From contig JAEDHX010000021.1 in NCBI GenBank assembly GCA_016296785.1, positions 1 to 26,461 of the forward strand: 26,461 bases of DNA. The letters run 5' to 3'. Shown here piece by piece: positions 1-7,472 of this stretch. A program made the translations under genes and the position numbers. Under the pieces are notes generated by a model. The model had not been told where the DNA came from. It made no database searches and saw nothing but the letters and a program-made list of their open reading frames with translations. Numbering within the stretch: position 1 is the first letter of the stretch; each line of letters opens with the position of its first letter. This stretch comes from Coprococcus sp. GTDB lineage: Bacteria; Bacillota; Clostridia; Lachnospirales; Lachnospiraceae.

Positions 1-43
1 ATTTTTTGAAATATTTTTGAAAATAGCTTAACTAAACGTTATT

Positions 44-157
44 GGGACAGGTCCCTTGGCAAAAAATACTGCCACTGGAACACGTCCAGTGGCAGCATTT
101 TTTGACCAAGGGACCTGTCCCCGCGGCTAATTTTTTGCCAAGGGACCTGTCCCCGTG
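44..157. repeat. Long palindromic repeat with three GGGACAGGTCCC cores
   Basis: Arms at 44-79 and 85-121 are complementary over about 36 bp, with one mismatch and one extra base, around the 5-base loop ACACG. Each outer end carries GGGACAGGTCCCTTGG, itself a near-palindrome. A third copy of that core, preceded by a T-run, lies at 131-154 in the same orientation as the second. There is no T-run after the hairpin on the strand read from maf, so it is not a standard terminator. It looks like a small REP/MITE-type repeat unit. That reading is an inference, since only one locus is visible here. Confidence 0.75.
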
Positions 158-768
158 GCGAGTGATTCAATTTCATGATATACCCTGGCGAGTGGAAGTC
201 CTACGACATTGTTGTAGTCGCCCTTAATGGACTTAACAAATTTAGCGCCAAGGCCCTGGATGCCATAGCTTCCGGCCTTGTCGAAGGGTTCATTTGTAGA
301 CAGATACCACACAATTTCCTCATGCGTCATAGGGTAAAATGTCACCTCGGTGCACTCATAAAAGGTATTAACCTTCATATTACTGCCATTATAATACACA
401 AGCGATACGCCAGTATAGACATTATGAGTCTGTCCTGCAAGACTGTTTAGCGTGTTATACGCGTCATCATAGTCAAGAGGCTTTCCCAGAATACGGTTAT
501 TAAGTGCAACAACTGTGTCCGCACCTATTACAACAAACGGATAACCTACCTCAGCTTTTTCAAATTCAAACTCACCGGACATAAGCTTATTGCATATATC
601 CTTGGCCTTCCTTTCTGAAAGCTCCATAACATAATCCTTTGGTATCAGGGTTTCGGTATATTCATCGACATCACTTACCATAACTGTATATTCATATCCT
701 GCCTGGCTAAGTAGCTCACGTCTTCTAGGTGAGCCTGACGCCAGAATAATTCTAATATCATCTTTCAT
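127..768 (-). CDS. maf: Maf-family nucleotide pyrophosphatase
   Basis: This is a 213-residue cytosolic house-cleaning enzyme of the Maf/YhdE family, which hydrolyses dTTP, UTP or modified nucleotides to the monophosphate. The family marks are complete: SGSPRR at residues 11-16, the SDVDE segment at 32-36, IGADTVV at 81-87 with the acidic residue D84, and DKAGSYGIQG at 163-172, followed by the GLPL block near 190-193. The family normally ends shortly after that block. Here the last 11 residues (LATGTGPLAKN) and the TAG stop are encoded by the palindromic repeat at 44-157, so the C-terminus has been altered by the repeat. Catalytic residues are untouched and the protein should be active. The ATG at 768 has an AAAGGG site about 11 bases upstream. 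Flavodoxin and marR genes lie upstream on the same strand after a 75-base gap; co-transcription is possible. Confidence 0.93.
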   Translation of the reverse strand: MKDDIRIILASGSPRRRELLSQAGYEYTVMVSDVDEYTETLIPKDYVMELSERKAKDICNKLMSGEFEFEKAEVGYPFVVIGADTVVALNNRILGKPLDYDDAYNTLNSLAGQTHNVYTGVSLVYYNGSNMKVNTFYECTEVTFYPMTHEEIVWYLSTNEPFDKAGSYGIQGLGAKFVKSIKGDYNNVVGLPLARVYHEIESLATGTGPLAKN

Positions 769-843
769 AAGTATTCTTACCCTTTCAATGTAAATTCCCC
801 AACTATAGCACGTTAATCTATCTATTTTCTATAGCAAACGGGC

Positions 844-1374
844 TTATTGCTTCAGATACTTCACAATAGGTTCTATATACTTCTTATCGGAAATATCATA
901 GGAATGACTAATCATCTCTGCCATATCCTTCTCCTTTTGGCTTGCATTTTTCTTTTTCTTAAGAGTTGATGCAAATGCTTTCATGGCAAGCTTTGATGGT
1001 GTCTTCATTTTTGAGTAATCAATTCCGCCCTGACAATAGAAAACCTTCATATAAGTTTTTTGTTCCTCTGTGAGAATTGTATTGAGAAACTCCTCAACAT
1101 CAGGGTTAGCCTCAGGACTGGCACCTACACAGAATAATGCAAGCTTCTTATCCTTCCAGGCTGTCGCCCTCTGAAAATACCATTTCGAGCCTACAATACT
1201 ACCTGCCATTGCCCATCCACCATATACAATCGCATCATAATTATCAAAGTATTCCTTCTTATTATTCTTCGCTTCCTGAATTGTAATTATATCAGCTTCC
1301 ATTTCTTTCGCGAGCCACTGTGCATATTTTTTTGTAAATCCTGTCTGTGATGTATAAATTATTAATGTTTTCAT
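844..1374 (-). CDS. Flavodoxin-domain protein
   Basis: A 176-residue protein beginning MKTLIIYTSQTGFTKKYA, the first strand and FMN-phosphate loop (TSQTGFT, residues 8-14) of the flavodoxin fold. The segment YDAIVYGGWAMAGS fits the second flavin-contacting loop. The size and the Lys-rich C-terminal helix region resemble flavodoxin-domain or HemG-like proteins of clostridia more than short electron-carrier flavodoxins. It probably binds FMN and moves electrons in the cytosol, with an unknown partner. Its ATG overlaps the end of the marR gene by 4 bases (ATGA), so the two are translationally coupled and the MarR protein is the likely regulator of this gene. The exact substrate cannot be read from the sequence. 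Confidence 0.85.
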   Translation of the reverse strand: MKTLIIYTSQTGFTKKYAQWLAKEMEADIITIQEAKNNKKEYFDNYDAIVYGGWAMAGSIVGSKWYFQRATAWKDKKLALFCVGASPEANPDVEEFLNTILTEEQKTYMKVFYCQGGIDYSKMKTPSKLAMKAFASTLKKKKNASQKEKDMAEMISHSYDISDKKYIEPIVKYLKQ

Positions 1375-1841
1375 AATTCACTTATGTTCCTTTCCATTTT
1401 CATAATAATTGAAATAGCTGTAAGCAACTGCTCCTCATCTATCCCATCAAAAATCTTGTAGATAACCTCCTTGCTATGCTTACTATTCTTTTCACAATAT
1501 TCCATACATTGTTCCGTTAAAACAATTCTCTGTTTTCGTTTATCATGCTCATCGGGAATCATTGCAACAAAGCCTTTTTTCTCCAATTTCAAAAGTATTT
1601 GTTTCACATTCTGGTGAGAACTCCCCATTATCTCTGAAAGCTCGATTATTGTTGGAGCCTCCTTGCAAAGCTCGATACAGATTATTGCGAAAAACTGTTT
1701 CCAGGTTATATCACGAAAGAACTTATCTGCACTTGCCTGAAACCTATTGTCAAATGCACTCAATAGCCCAAGCATAAATGCCTGTGGTGGCATATCACCA
1801 AATTCAACCTTATCAATATTTAATTCATCATTATAATTCAT
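1371..1841 (-). CDS. MarR-family transcriptional regulator
   Basis: A 156-residue winged-helix regulator. The segment PTIIELSEIMGSSHQNVKQI is the helix-turn-helix, followed by LLKLEKKGFVAMIPDEHDKR, the wing typical of MarR proteins. The reading frame is open back to a TTG at 1859, but the ATG at 1841 is chosen because AGGAG (1850-1854) lies 8 bases before it. The gene overlaps the flavodoxin gene by 4 bases. A 38-base interrupted palindrome lies directly upstream inside the promoter, so autorepression of the marR-flavodoxin pair is the simplest model. The ligand is unknown; redox signals or phenolic compounds are common for this family, but nothing here decides it. Confidence 0.92.
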   Translation of the reverse strand: MNYNDELNIDKVEFGDMPPQAFMLGLLSAFDNRFQASADKFFRDITWKQFFAIICIELCKEAPTIIELSEIMGSSHQNVKQILLKLEKKGFVAMIPDEHDKRKQRIVLTEQCMEYCEKNSKHSKEVIYKIFDGIDEEQLLTAISIIMKMERNISEL

Positions 1842-1861
1842 ATATTCATCTCCTGCCAAAT

Positions 1862-1899
1862 AGGTAACTTATTACATAATTATATGTAACATATTACCT
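1862..1899. promoter_or_regulatory. Candidate MarR operator in the marR promoter
   Basis: The 38 bases have outer arms AGGTAA/TTACCT and an inner perfect palindrome TTACATA-ATTA-TATGTAA (1872-1889). The 11-mer TAACTTATTAC (1865-1875) recurs as TAACATATTAC (1887-1897) with a 22-base period, about two helical turns. On the minus strand a TTGACA (1906-1911) lies just outside; the -10 is either TACATA (1883-1888, spacing 17) or TATAAT (1879-1884, spacing 21). Either way the palindrome covers the core promoter, as expected for MarR autorepression. Confidence 0.65.
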
Positions 1900-1974
1900 G
1901 TTTTTTGTCAATTACATTTACAATAAATTGATGCTCCTCTTTTTACAACTATTTGATGCCCTCATTTATTCAGT

Positions 1975-2025
1975 TTTTACAGCTAACTTTACAGTAGGTC
2001 ACCAGCTGTAAAGTCAGTTGTAAAA
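1975..2025. promoter_or_regulatory. Inverted repeat before the pncB promoter, candidate operator
   Basis: Arms 1975-1994 and 2006-2025 are complementary at 18 of 20 positions around an 11-base spacer. Each arm contains two TTTACA-like half-sites about 11 bases apart. A further half-site TTTTACAACT is at 1941-1950. The repeat ends 29 bases before the TATAAT of pncB. Control of an NAD-salvage gene by a niacin- or NAD-responsive repressor (NiaR or NrtR are known in Firmicutes) is a reasonable guess, but I do not recognise the motif as either one. Confidence 0.5.
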
Positions 2026-2050
2026 ATAACTACCACTTCCCATTCTATTG

Positions 2051-2059
2051 TGCTATAAT
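2051..2059 (+). promoter_or_regulatory. Extended -10 of the pncB promoter
   Basis: TGCTATAAT is a perfect extended -10 element. No good -35 is present at 17 bases, which is tolerated when the TGn extension exists. It would start a leader of about 70 bases before the ATG at 2136. Confidence 0.6.
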
Positions 2060-2135
2060 TATGGAATTATACAAAGTGATACAGACAAAAACGAGCTCAA
2101 ACACTTGCTTTTGCCAATATAAAAAGGAGACAATA

Positions 2136-3584
2136 ATGGATAATCGTAATTTTACTTTATTAACAGATTTGTACGAGCTTACAATGATGCAGGGATATTT
2201 TAAAGAAAAGGCAACTGATACTGTTGTATTTGATGCCTTCTACCGTAAGAACCCATCAGGCAGCGGATACGCTATAACCTGTGGTCTTGCCCAAGTAATT
2301 GACTTGATTAAAAATCTTAAGTTTTCATATGAAGATATTGAATACCTTCGAAGCCTGAATATCTTCGAGGAGGACTTCCTTTCATATCTTGCTGGCTTTC
2401 ATTTTACAGGCGATATATATGGTATTCCAGAGGGTTCAGTTGTATTCCCATACGAGCCTCTTGTAAAGGTAGTCGCACCTATTATGGAAGCACAGCTTAT
2501 CGAAACTGCATTGTTAAATATAATCAACCACCAGAGTCTTATAGCTACAAAGGCTTCTCGTGTTTGCTTTGCAGCCAAGGGCGACGGCATAATGGAATTT
2601 GGTCTTCGCCGCGCTCAAGGTCCTGACGCAGGAACCTTTGGTGCAAGAGCTGCCGTTATCGGTGGATGTGTCGGAACCTCAAATGTTATTTGTGGTCAGG
2701 AATTCAACGTTCCTGTTCTCGGAACTCACGCACACAGCTGGATAATGAGCTTTCCTGATGAATATACTGCATTTAAAACATATGCCGAAATATATCCAAA
2801 TGCATGCACTCTTCTTGTTGATACCTATGACACATTAAAGTCAGGTGTTCCAAATGCGATTCGTGTATTTGACGAAATGAAAGCGGAAGGAAAGCTTGGA
2901 AAGAGATACGGAATACGTCTTGATTCAGGAGACCTTGCATACCTTTCAAAGAAGGCAAGAAAAATGCTTGATGCCGCGGGTCATACTGATGCAATTATCT
3001 CAGCATCCTCAGATCTTGATGAATACCTGATAAACAGCCTTAAGAACCAGGGTGCAGCTATCACCTCCTGGGGTGTAGGAACAAACCTGATTACATCAGC
3101 TGACAATCCTTCCTTTGGTGGCGTATATAAGCTTGCTGCCATTAAGAAGGACGGCGATGAGGAATTCACAGCCAAGATAAAAATATCTGAGAATCCTGCT
3201 AAGATTACAAATCCCGGAAATAAGACAGTATTCAGATTATATGATAAGGAAACAGGCAAGATTAAGGCTGACCTTATTGCACTTGCTGATGAGACCTTTG
3301 ATTCTGCAAATGACCTTGAGATATTTGATCCTGTTGCAACCTGGAAGCGTTCAACCTTAAATGCCGGAACATACGAGGTGCGTGAAATGCTCGTTCCTGT
3401 GTTCCTGAAAGGTCAGTGCGTATACGACGTACGTCCAACTATGGAAATACGTGATTACTGTACAAGCGAGCTAAACACTCTGTGGGATGAAACACGAAGA
3501 CTAACAAATCCGCAGGAGGTATATGTAGACCTTTCCCAAAAGCTCTACGACCTTAAGAACAGTCTTCTTAATAAGAAAAGATAA
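2136..3584 (+). CDS. pncB: Nicotinate phosphoribosyltransferase
   Basis: A 482-residue cytosolic enzyme of the Preiss-Handler pathway that joins nicotinate to PRPP, with ATP hydrolysis, to make nicotinate mononucleotide for NAD synthesis. Recognisable blocks are DLYELTMMQGY (11-21), EFGLRRAQGPDAG (154-166), GTHAHSW (196-202) with the histidine region that is phosphorylated in the family, and RLDSGDLAYLSKKAR from 261. Length suits the longer bacterial NAPRTase clade. The frame is open to an ATG at 2061, but the ATG at 2136 follows AAAAGGAGA and begins MDNRNFTLLTDLYELT, the usual family N-terminus, and the 2061 start overlaps the promoter. It is monocistronic: a terminator follows at 3642-3694. 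The inverted repeat at 1975-2025 may regulate it. Confidence 0.95.
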   Translation: MDNRNFTLLTDLYELTMMQGYFKEKATDTVVFDAFYRKNPSGSGYAITCGLAQVIDLIKNLKFSYEDIEYLRSLNIFEEDFLSYLAGFHFTGDIYGIPEGSVVFPYEPLVKVVAPIMEAQLIETALLNIINHQSLIATKASRVCFAAKGDGIMEFGLRRAQGPDAGTFGARAAVIGGCVGTSNVICGQEFNVPVLGTHAHSWIMSFPDEYTAFKTYAEIYPNACTLLVDTYDTLKSGVPNAIRVFDEMKAEGKLGKRYGIRLDSGDLAYLSKKARKMLDAAGHTDAIISASSDLDEYLINSLKNQGAAITSWGVGTNLITSADNPSFGGVYKLAAIKKDGDEEFTAKIKISENPAKITNPGNKTVFRLYDKETGKIKADLIALADETFDSANDLEIFDPVATWKRSTLNAGTYEVREMLVPVFLKGQCVYDVRPTMEIRDYCTSELNTLWDETRRLTNPQEVYVDLSQKLYDLKNSLLNKKR

Positions 3585-3624
3585 ATTATACTAAACAAGA
3601 TAAATTATACTAAGCAAGATAAAA
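3578..3624. repeat. 19-base tandem repeat at the end of pncB
   Basis: AAGATAAATTATACTAAAC (3578-3596) is followed directly by AAGATAAATTATACTAAGC (3597-3615), one base different, and then by a partial third copy AAGATAAAA. The pncB stop TAA (3582-3584) lies inside the first unit. It looks like a slippage duplication. Confidence 0.85.
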
Positions 3625-3641
3625 CATATATAATATCAAAC

Positions 3642-3694
3642 AAAAACCGGACTGTGATATGCGAGGCACTTCTCGATAACACGTCCGGTTTTTT
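3642..3694. terminator. Bidirectional terminator between pncB and degV
   Basis: AAAAACCGGAC (3642-3652) pairs perfectly with GTCCGGTTTTT (3683-3693). A small CGAG/CTCG stem (3662-3665 with 3672-3675) is nested inside. It has a T-run on the plus strand and an A-run that becomes a T-run on the minus strand, so it can end both converging genes. Confidence 0.85.
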
Positions 3695-3709
3695 AAAGCT
3701 ATATAATAA

Positions 3710-4591
3710 CTATTTCATAAGCTCTTTTTTAACATTAAATATAGTACCTGCAACCTTAGGTCCGGCATTTGCCGCTACAGCAGCACCTATCTGGAAATAT
3801 TCAACAGGACCATACCCAATTGCTTCTGTCAGCTTGGCAACAAGCTCATCTCTTACCGATTCATCATTACCATATACTACCTGGTATTCTGAGCCCGGCT
3901 CCATATCATTAATAGTCATCTCTACTATCTTGGAAATAAGCTTCTTCTCTCCACGGCACTTAGCTGCCGTAACAATCTCATTGTCCCAAATCTTCATTAT
4001 AGGCTTAACACCTAATGCATCTCCAACTAATGCTGCCGCGCTAGGGATACGCCCTGATTTAGCTGCATACTTAAGGAGATAGATTCCAAAATAAATGCGT
4101 CTCTTAGGAAGCTCTGAAGATAAATAAGAATTAATCTCTTCAGCAGTTTTACCTTCCAAAGCCATCTTTGCCGCTACCTCAACCGGATAACCATAATAGC
4201 CGTTATAGCCAATACCATCATGAACGTAAATGTTAAATGCACCCTTACATTCAGGATGCTCTTCAAAGAACTCATCCTTAGCTCTTACTGCATTCTCATA
4301 TGTAGAAGAGCCTTTTGAATTAATACTTACGAAAATAACATCTGTATAGCCCTCATCAAACTGTTGCTTGAATATCTCGTCAAACTGAAATACAGTTATC
4401 TGTGACGTCTTTGGTATATCATCATTTTCGGCCATCAGCTTATAGAAACCCTCGTTATCAAAATCAACACGGCTAATATATGATTTATCCCCTAATACAA
4501 CAGGGAATGGTACCATAAAAATATTATAATTCTTCTCTGCTTCAACAGAAATATCACTTGCCGAATCAGTAATTATTCTAACTTTATTCAT
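3710..4591 (-). CDS. DegV-family fatty-acid-binding protein
   Basis: A 293-residue protein of the DegV (EDD fold) family, whose members bind a fatty acid and, in Firmicutes with the FakA kinase, present it for phosphorylation (the FakB role). IITDSASDIS (6-15) is the standard N-terminal strand and loop, KTSQ (61-64) and SINSKGSSTYENA (89-101) match the ligand-site segments, and the C-terminal end (YFQIGAAVAANAGPKVAG) matches the family's closing block; it lacks the His-Thr pair often seen there. No FakA gene is in the window. AGGAAA precedes the ATG. The small membrane protein gene upstream is only 35 bases away on the same strand and probably shares its promoter (5019-5047). Confidence 0.92.
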   Translation of the reverse strand: MNKVRIITDSASDISVEAEKNYNIFMVPFPVVLGDKSYISRVDFDNEGFYKLMAENDDIPKTSQITVFQFDEIFKQQFDEGYTDVIFVSINSKGSSTYENAVRAKDEFFEEHPECKGAFNIYVHDGIGYNGYYGYPVEVAAKMALEGKTAEEINSYLSSELPKRRIYFGIYLLKYAAKSGRIPSAAALVGDALGVKPIMKIWDNEIVTAAKCRGEKKLISKIVEMTINDMEPGSEYQVVYGNDESVRDELVAKLTEAIGYGPVEYFQIGAAVAANAGPKVAGTIFNVKKELMK

Positions 4592-4626
4592 GATGGTTTC
4601 CTACCTTTATACAATCTAACAAATTC

Positions 4627-4944
4627 CTATTTGATAAATACAAACATAGATACAACCGGGATCTCAAATCTCTGGTCAATTCCTGCAAATACTGCAGCAA
4701 TTATTGCAAGTACAAATGCACCAAAGCCAATAAGCCCAAATATGATTCTCATAATAAGTCCAAGAATTGGTATAATTCCGAAAATAATACCGCAAAGTCC
4801 GCATGCAAACATAAGAACTGAAAGAGTTATTGACTGGTTGATATTGAATTTCGTCTCTTCGTCAGCTCTTTCACCTATTGTAAGTGCAAGGATAAAACCT
4901 ATTATAGGAACATATGTTACTATTCTTGTTGTTTTAGCGTTCAT
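4627..4944 (-). CDS. Small multi-pass membrane protein, DUF4870-like
   Basis: A 105-residue hydrophobic protein with about three membrane segments. The middle segment KFNINQSITLSVLMF, after a short charged loop (GERADEETK), resembles the F-x-N-Q-S/A helix start of DUF4870/Tic20-like small membrane proteins. The function of that family is unknown. The ATG at 4944 is chosen over one six codons upstream because AAGGAGG (4953-4959) sits 8 bases before it. It has a good promoter of its own and is followed at 35 bases by degV, so the two probably form an operon. Confidence 0.75.
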   Translation of the reverse strand: MNAKTTRIVTYVPIIGFILALTIGERADEETKFNINQSITLSVLMFACGLCGIIFGIIPILGLIMRIIFGLIGFGAFVLAIIAAVFAGIDQRFEIPVVSMFVFIK

Positions 4945-5018
4945 TATTACTTCCTCCTTCAATAATAAATGTGCTCCTGCAAATCATGCATAAAACACAC
5001 ATTATATTAACTAATATG

Positions 5019-5047
5019 AATATAGTTTGTATTTATCTAAAAGTCAA
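5019..5047 (-). promoter_or_regulatory. Promoter of the DUF4870-like/degV operon
   Basis: On the minus strand TTGACT (5042-5047), a 17-base spacer and TATATT (5019-5024) form a near-consensus sigma-A promoter. The -35 touches an 8-bp palindrome, AATTTATT-TAC-AATAAATT (5046-5064), that could hold a regulator. Confidence 0.7.
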
Positions 5048-5098
5048 TTTATTTACAATAAATTTCCTTTACTTTTTATATTTATTTGGGATATTTCA

Positions 5099-5127
5099 TT
5101 GTCATGCATAGATTTTTTATGTATAAT
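5099..5127 (+). promoter_or_regulatory. Promoter of the malQ operon
   Basis: TTGTCA (5099-5104), a 17-base spacer and TATAAT (5122-5127) lie 44 bases before the malQ ATG. It is a strong match to the housekeeping consensus, divergent from the promoter at 5019-5047. Confidence 0.75.
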
Positions 5128-5170
5128 ATTATCTAGTGCTTAAAATACAAAATACGAAAAGAGAAATACT

Positions 5171-6700
5171 ATGTTAGAAAACAACAGCGAAAAGAAGCAA
5201 AAAAAATACGCCGGAATTCTTGCTCACCCAACTTCATTTCCGGGTCCTTACGGAATAGGTGATTTAGGAAAAGGCGCATATCGTTTTATTGATTTTTTGG
5301 AAAACTCAGGATTAAATCTTTGGCAGGTGCTTCCTCTTGGCCATACAGGCTTTGGAGATTCACCTTATCAGCCATTTTCAGCATTTGCAGGTCAGCCTCT
5401 TATAATTGATTTAGACTATTTGAAGGATTATAAGCTGCTCCTGGATTCTGATTTTGAGGATATGCCTGAGTGGAATCCTAATAATGTTAATTATGGACCA
5501 TTAATCGAATTTAAAACAGGCCTTCTTAAGACGGCATATGACCGTTTTATTGATGTTGACTATGACGATGAGATGTCTGACGATAAAGAGTTAATGCAGA
5601 AGTTCCATGAGTTTACTGACAACACATCGTGGCTTGAGGACTACTCATTATTTATGGCCGGTAAAGATTACCATGACGGCATGCCTTGGTATATGTGGGA
5701 GGACTCTCTTAAAGCTCCTACCAAGCGACAGAAAACCAATTGGAAGAAGAAGCTTTCTAAGGAAATCGGATACTATAACTTCATTCAGTTTTTATTCTAT
5801 ACACAGTGGATGAAGCTTAGAGAATATGCTAACAGCAAGAATATCAGCATTGTTGGCGACATTCCAATATTCCTTGCCTGGGATAGTGCTGATGTCTGGG
5901 CTAATCAGGATTTATTTGATCTTGACTCTGATGGCTATCCTATTGAGGTTGCAGGTGTACCGCCTGACTATTTCTCAGAAACAGGTCAGCTATGGGGCAA
6001 CCCTCTTTACAAATGGGAGAAGCACACTGAAACAGGCTACGAATGGTGGATTGAAAGAATCAGATATCAGCTTACGCTAACTGACTTCCTTAGAATAGAT
6101 CATTTCCGCGGATTTGATCATTATTGGGCAGTACCTTATGGCGAGGAAACTGCTATAAAGGGTGAATGGAAGCCTGCGCCGGGTATAAATTTCTTTACAC
6201 AGCTAGAGGCAAATCTTGGTTATCACCTACCGATAATTGCAGAAGATTTAGGTCAGATAGACGATACTGTTATCGAGCTTCGTGACAAATTCGGTCTTCC
6301 CGGCATGAAGATTCTTCAGTTCGCATTTGAGAATCCTGAAGAGAATGACTTCTTGCCACATAATTACAAAAGAAATTGTGTATGCTATACAGGAACTCAC
6401 GATAATGATACTACTCTTGGTTGGTATCAGAAGGCATACGAGGCATCAAAAGACAAGCTCAGACGTTACTTCAGCACTGATGCAAATGATATCTGCTGGG
6501 TTATGATAAGAGCCTGTTTTTCATCAGTTGCCAACATGGCCATAGTGCCTATGCAGGATGTTCTTATGCTTGACTCTTCTGCCAGAATGAATACTCCGGG
6601 AGTTGGAGAAGGAAACTGGTCATTCAGATTTGAATTTGATGATATGACACCTGCTTTAGAAAAGAGATTATTTGAAACAGCCAAGCTATATGGCAGATAG
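5171..6700 (+). CDS. malQ: 4-alpha-glucanotransferase (amylomaltase, GH77)
   Basis: A 509-residue cytosolic enzyme that transfers alpha-1,4-glucan segments between maltooligosaccharides and glucose, in maltodextrin or glycogen metabolism. The GH77 catalytic set is visible: the nucleophile D310 in FLRIDHFRGF, the acid/base E358 in IAEDLG, and the transition-state aspartate D411 in GTHDNDT. The N-terminal GILAHPTSFPGPYGIGDLG block and SPYQPFSAFAG are also typical. Length is that of the short bacterial type without extra N-terminal domains. The start ATG follows an AAAGAG site. It is the first gene of a rightward group: plsC begins 10 bases after its stop. The pairing with a phospholipid gene has no obvious metabolic logic. 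Confidence 0.96.
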   Translation: MLENNSEKKQKKYAGILAHPTSFPGPYGIGDLGKGAYRFIDFLENSGLNLWQVLPLGHTGFGDSPYQPFSAFAGQPLIIDLDYLKDYKLLLDSDFEDMPEWNPNNVNYGPLIEFKTGLLKTAYDRFIDVDYDDEMSDDKELMQKFHEFTDNTSWLEDYSLFMAGKDYHDGMPWYMWEDSLKAPTKRQKTNWKKKLSKEIGYYNFIQFLFYTQWMKLREYANSKNISIVGDIPIFLAWDSADVWANQDLFDLDSDGYPIEVAGVPPDYFSETGQLWGNPLYKWEKHTETGYEWWIERIRYQLTLTDFLRIDHFRGFDHYWAVPYGEETAIKGEWKPAPGINFFTQLEANLGYHLPIIAEDLGQIDDTVIELRDKFGLPGMKILQFAFENPEENDFLPHNYKRNCVCYTGTHDNDTTLGWYQKAYEASKDKLRRYFSTDANDICWVMIRACFSSVANMAIVPMQDVLMLDSSARMNTPGVGEGNWSFRFEFDDMTPALEKRLFETAKLYGR

Positions 6701-6710
6701 GAGATAATAA

Positions 6711-7451
6711 TTGAGAACATTTATTACAATGATATATGCGGTATTAGGCATTATATTCTGCCTGCCGTACCATTTATATCTGCATTTTCTGGCTAAGAAA
6801 GACAAGGACAAGGCCTATAGAAAAGCATTTAAGCTTGTCAAAGGTTTTTTTGGAAGTGTTATGTTCCTTGCAGGTTGCAAGAGAACTATCCTTGGCAAAG
6901 AAAAGATTCCTGATGACATTCCTGTAATGTTTGTAGGAAATCACAGAAGCTATTTTGATATTCTATCATGTCACAATGCCATAGGATTTCCTGTTGGTTT
7001 TATGTCAAAGGAAGAGATAAAGAAGATTCCTCTTCTTCATCTGTATATGGATGATATCGGTTGCACTTATCTTAACAGAACTGATATCAAAAAAGGCTTT
7101 GAGGTTATCGGCGAGACAGCTGATATTATAAAAAGCGGCCATTCCATGATGATTTTCCCTGAAGGAACAAGAAATCATGGCGAGGAGCTATTGCCTTTTA
7201 GAGAAGGTTCATATAAAATAGCACAGAAAGCAGGATGTCCTATTATTCCTGTGGCCATATGTGGCACAGATAACATTATGGAAGCAAATAAACACAACAT
7301 GCTTCACAGCCATAAGGTTATTATAGAATTCTGCGATCCAATTTATATTGATGGTCTTACACCAAAGGAAAGAAAGGCAGTCCTTGATACTATTCCGGAT
7401 ATCATCCAGAAAACACGTCTTAAGAATCTGCCTCTTGCAACAAAAAAATAA
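6711..7451 (+). CDS. plsC: 1-acyl-glycerol-3-phosphate acyltransferase (PlsC family)
   Basis: A 246-residue membrane-associated acyltransferase that adds the second acyl chain to lysophosphatidic acid, giving phosphatidic acid. It has the catalytic H-x4-D motif as NHRSYFD (77-83) and the substrate-binding FPEGTR (149-154), plus a C-terminal VIPVAI-type block. The hydrophobic N-terminus (residues 3-27) is a probable membrane anchor. The start is TTG at 6711: AGGAG (6699-6703), overlapping the malQ stop, stands 7 bases before it, while the next ATG six codons inside has no better site. It is co-transcribed with malQ and probably with the two genes that follow. Confidence 0.93.
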   Translation: MRTFITMIYAVLGIIFCLPYHLYLHFLAKKDKDKAYRKAFKLVKGFFGSVMFLAGCKRTILGKEKIPDDIPVMFVGNHRSYFDILSCHNAIGFPVGFMSKEEIKKIPLLHLYMDDIGCTYLNRTDIKKGFEVIGETADIIKSGHSMMIFPEGTRNHGEELLPFREGSYKIAQKAGCPIIPVAICGTDNIMEANKHNMLHSHKVIIEFCDPIYIDGLTPKERKAVLDTIPDIIQKTRLKNLPLATKK

Positions 7452-7472
7452 TTATTTAGGAGGATATTTATC

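Noticed and set aside
44..121. Rho-independent terminator of maf
   Set aside because: The stem is long, but no T-run follows it on the minus strand; a repeat element explains it better.
1916..1929. 14-base identity ATTTACAATAAATT shared with 5051-5064
   Set aside because: Both copies lie in AT-rich control DNA and the sequence is of low complexity; two copies are not enough to call it a shared operator.
4631..4993. 120-codon plus-strand open frame
   Set aside because: It is the reverse reading of the small membrane protein gene, which has a strong ribosome site and promoter on the minus strand.
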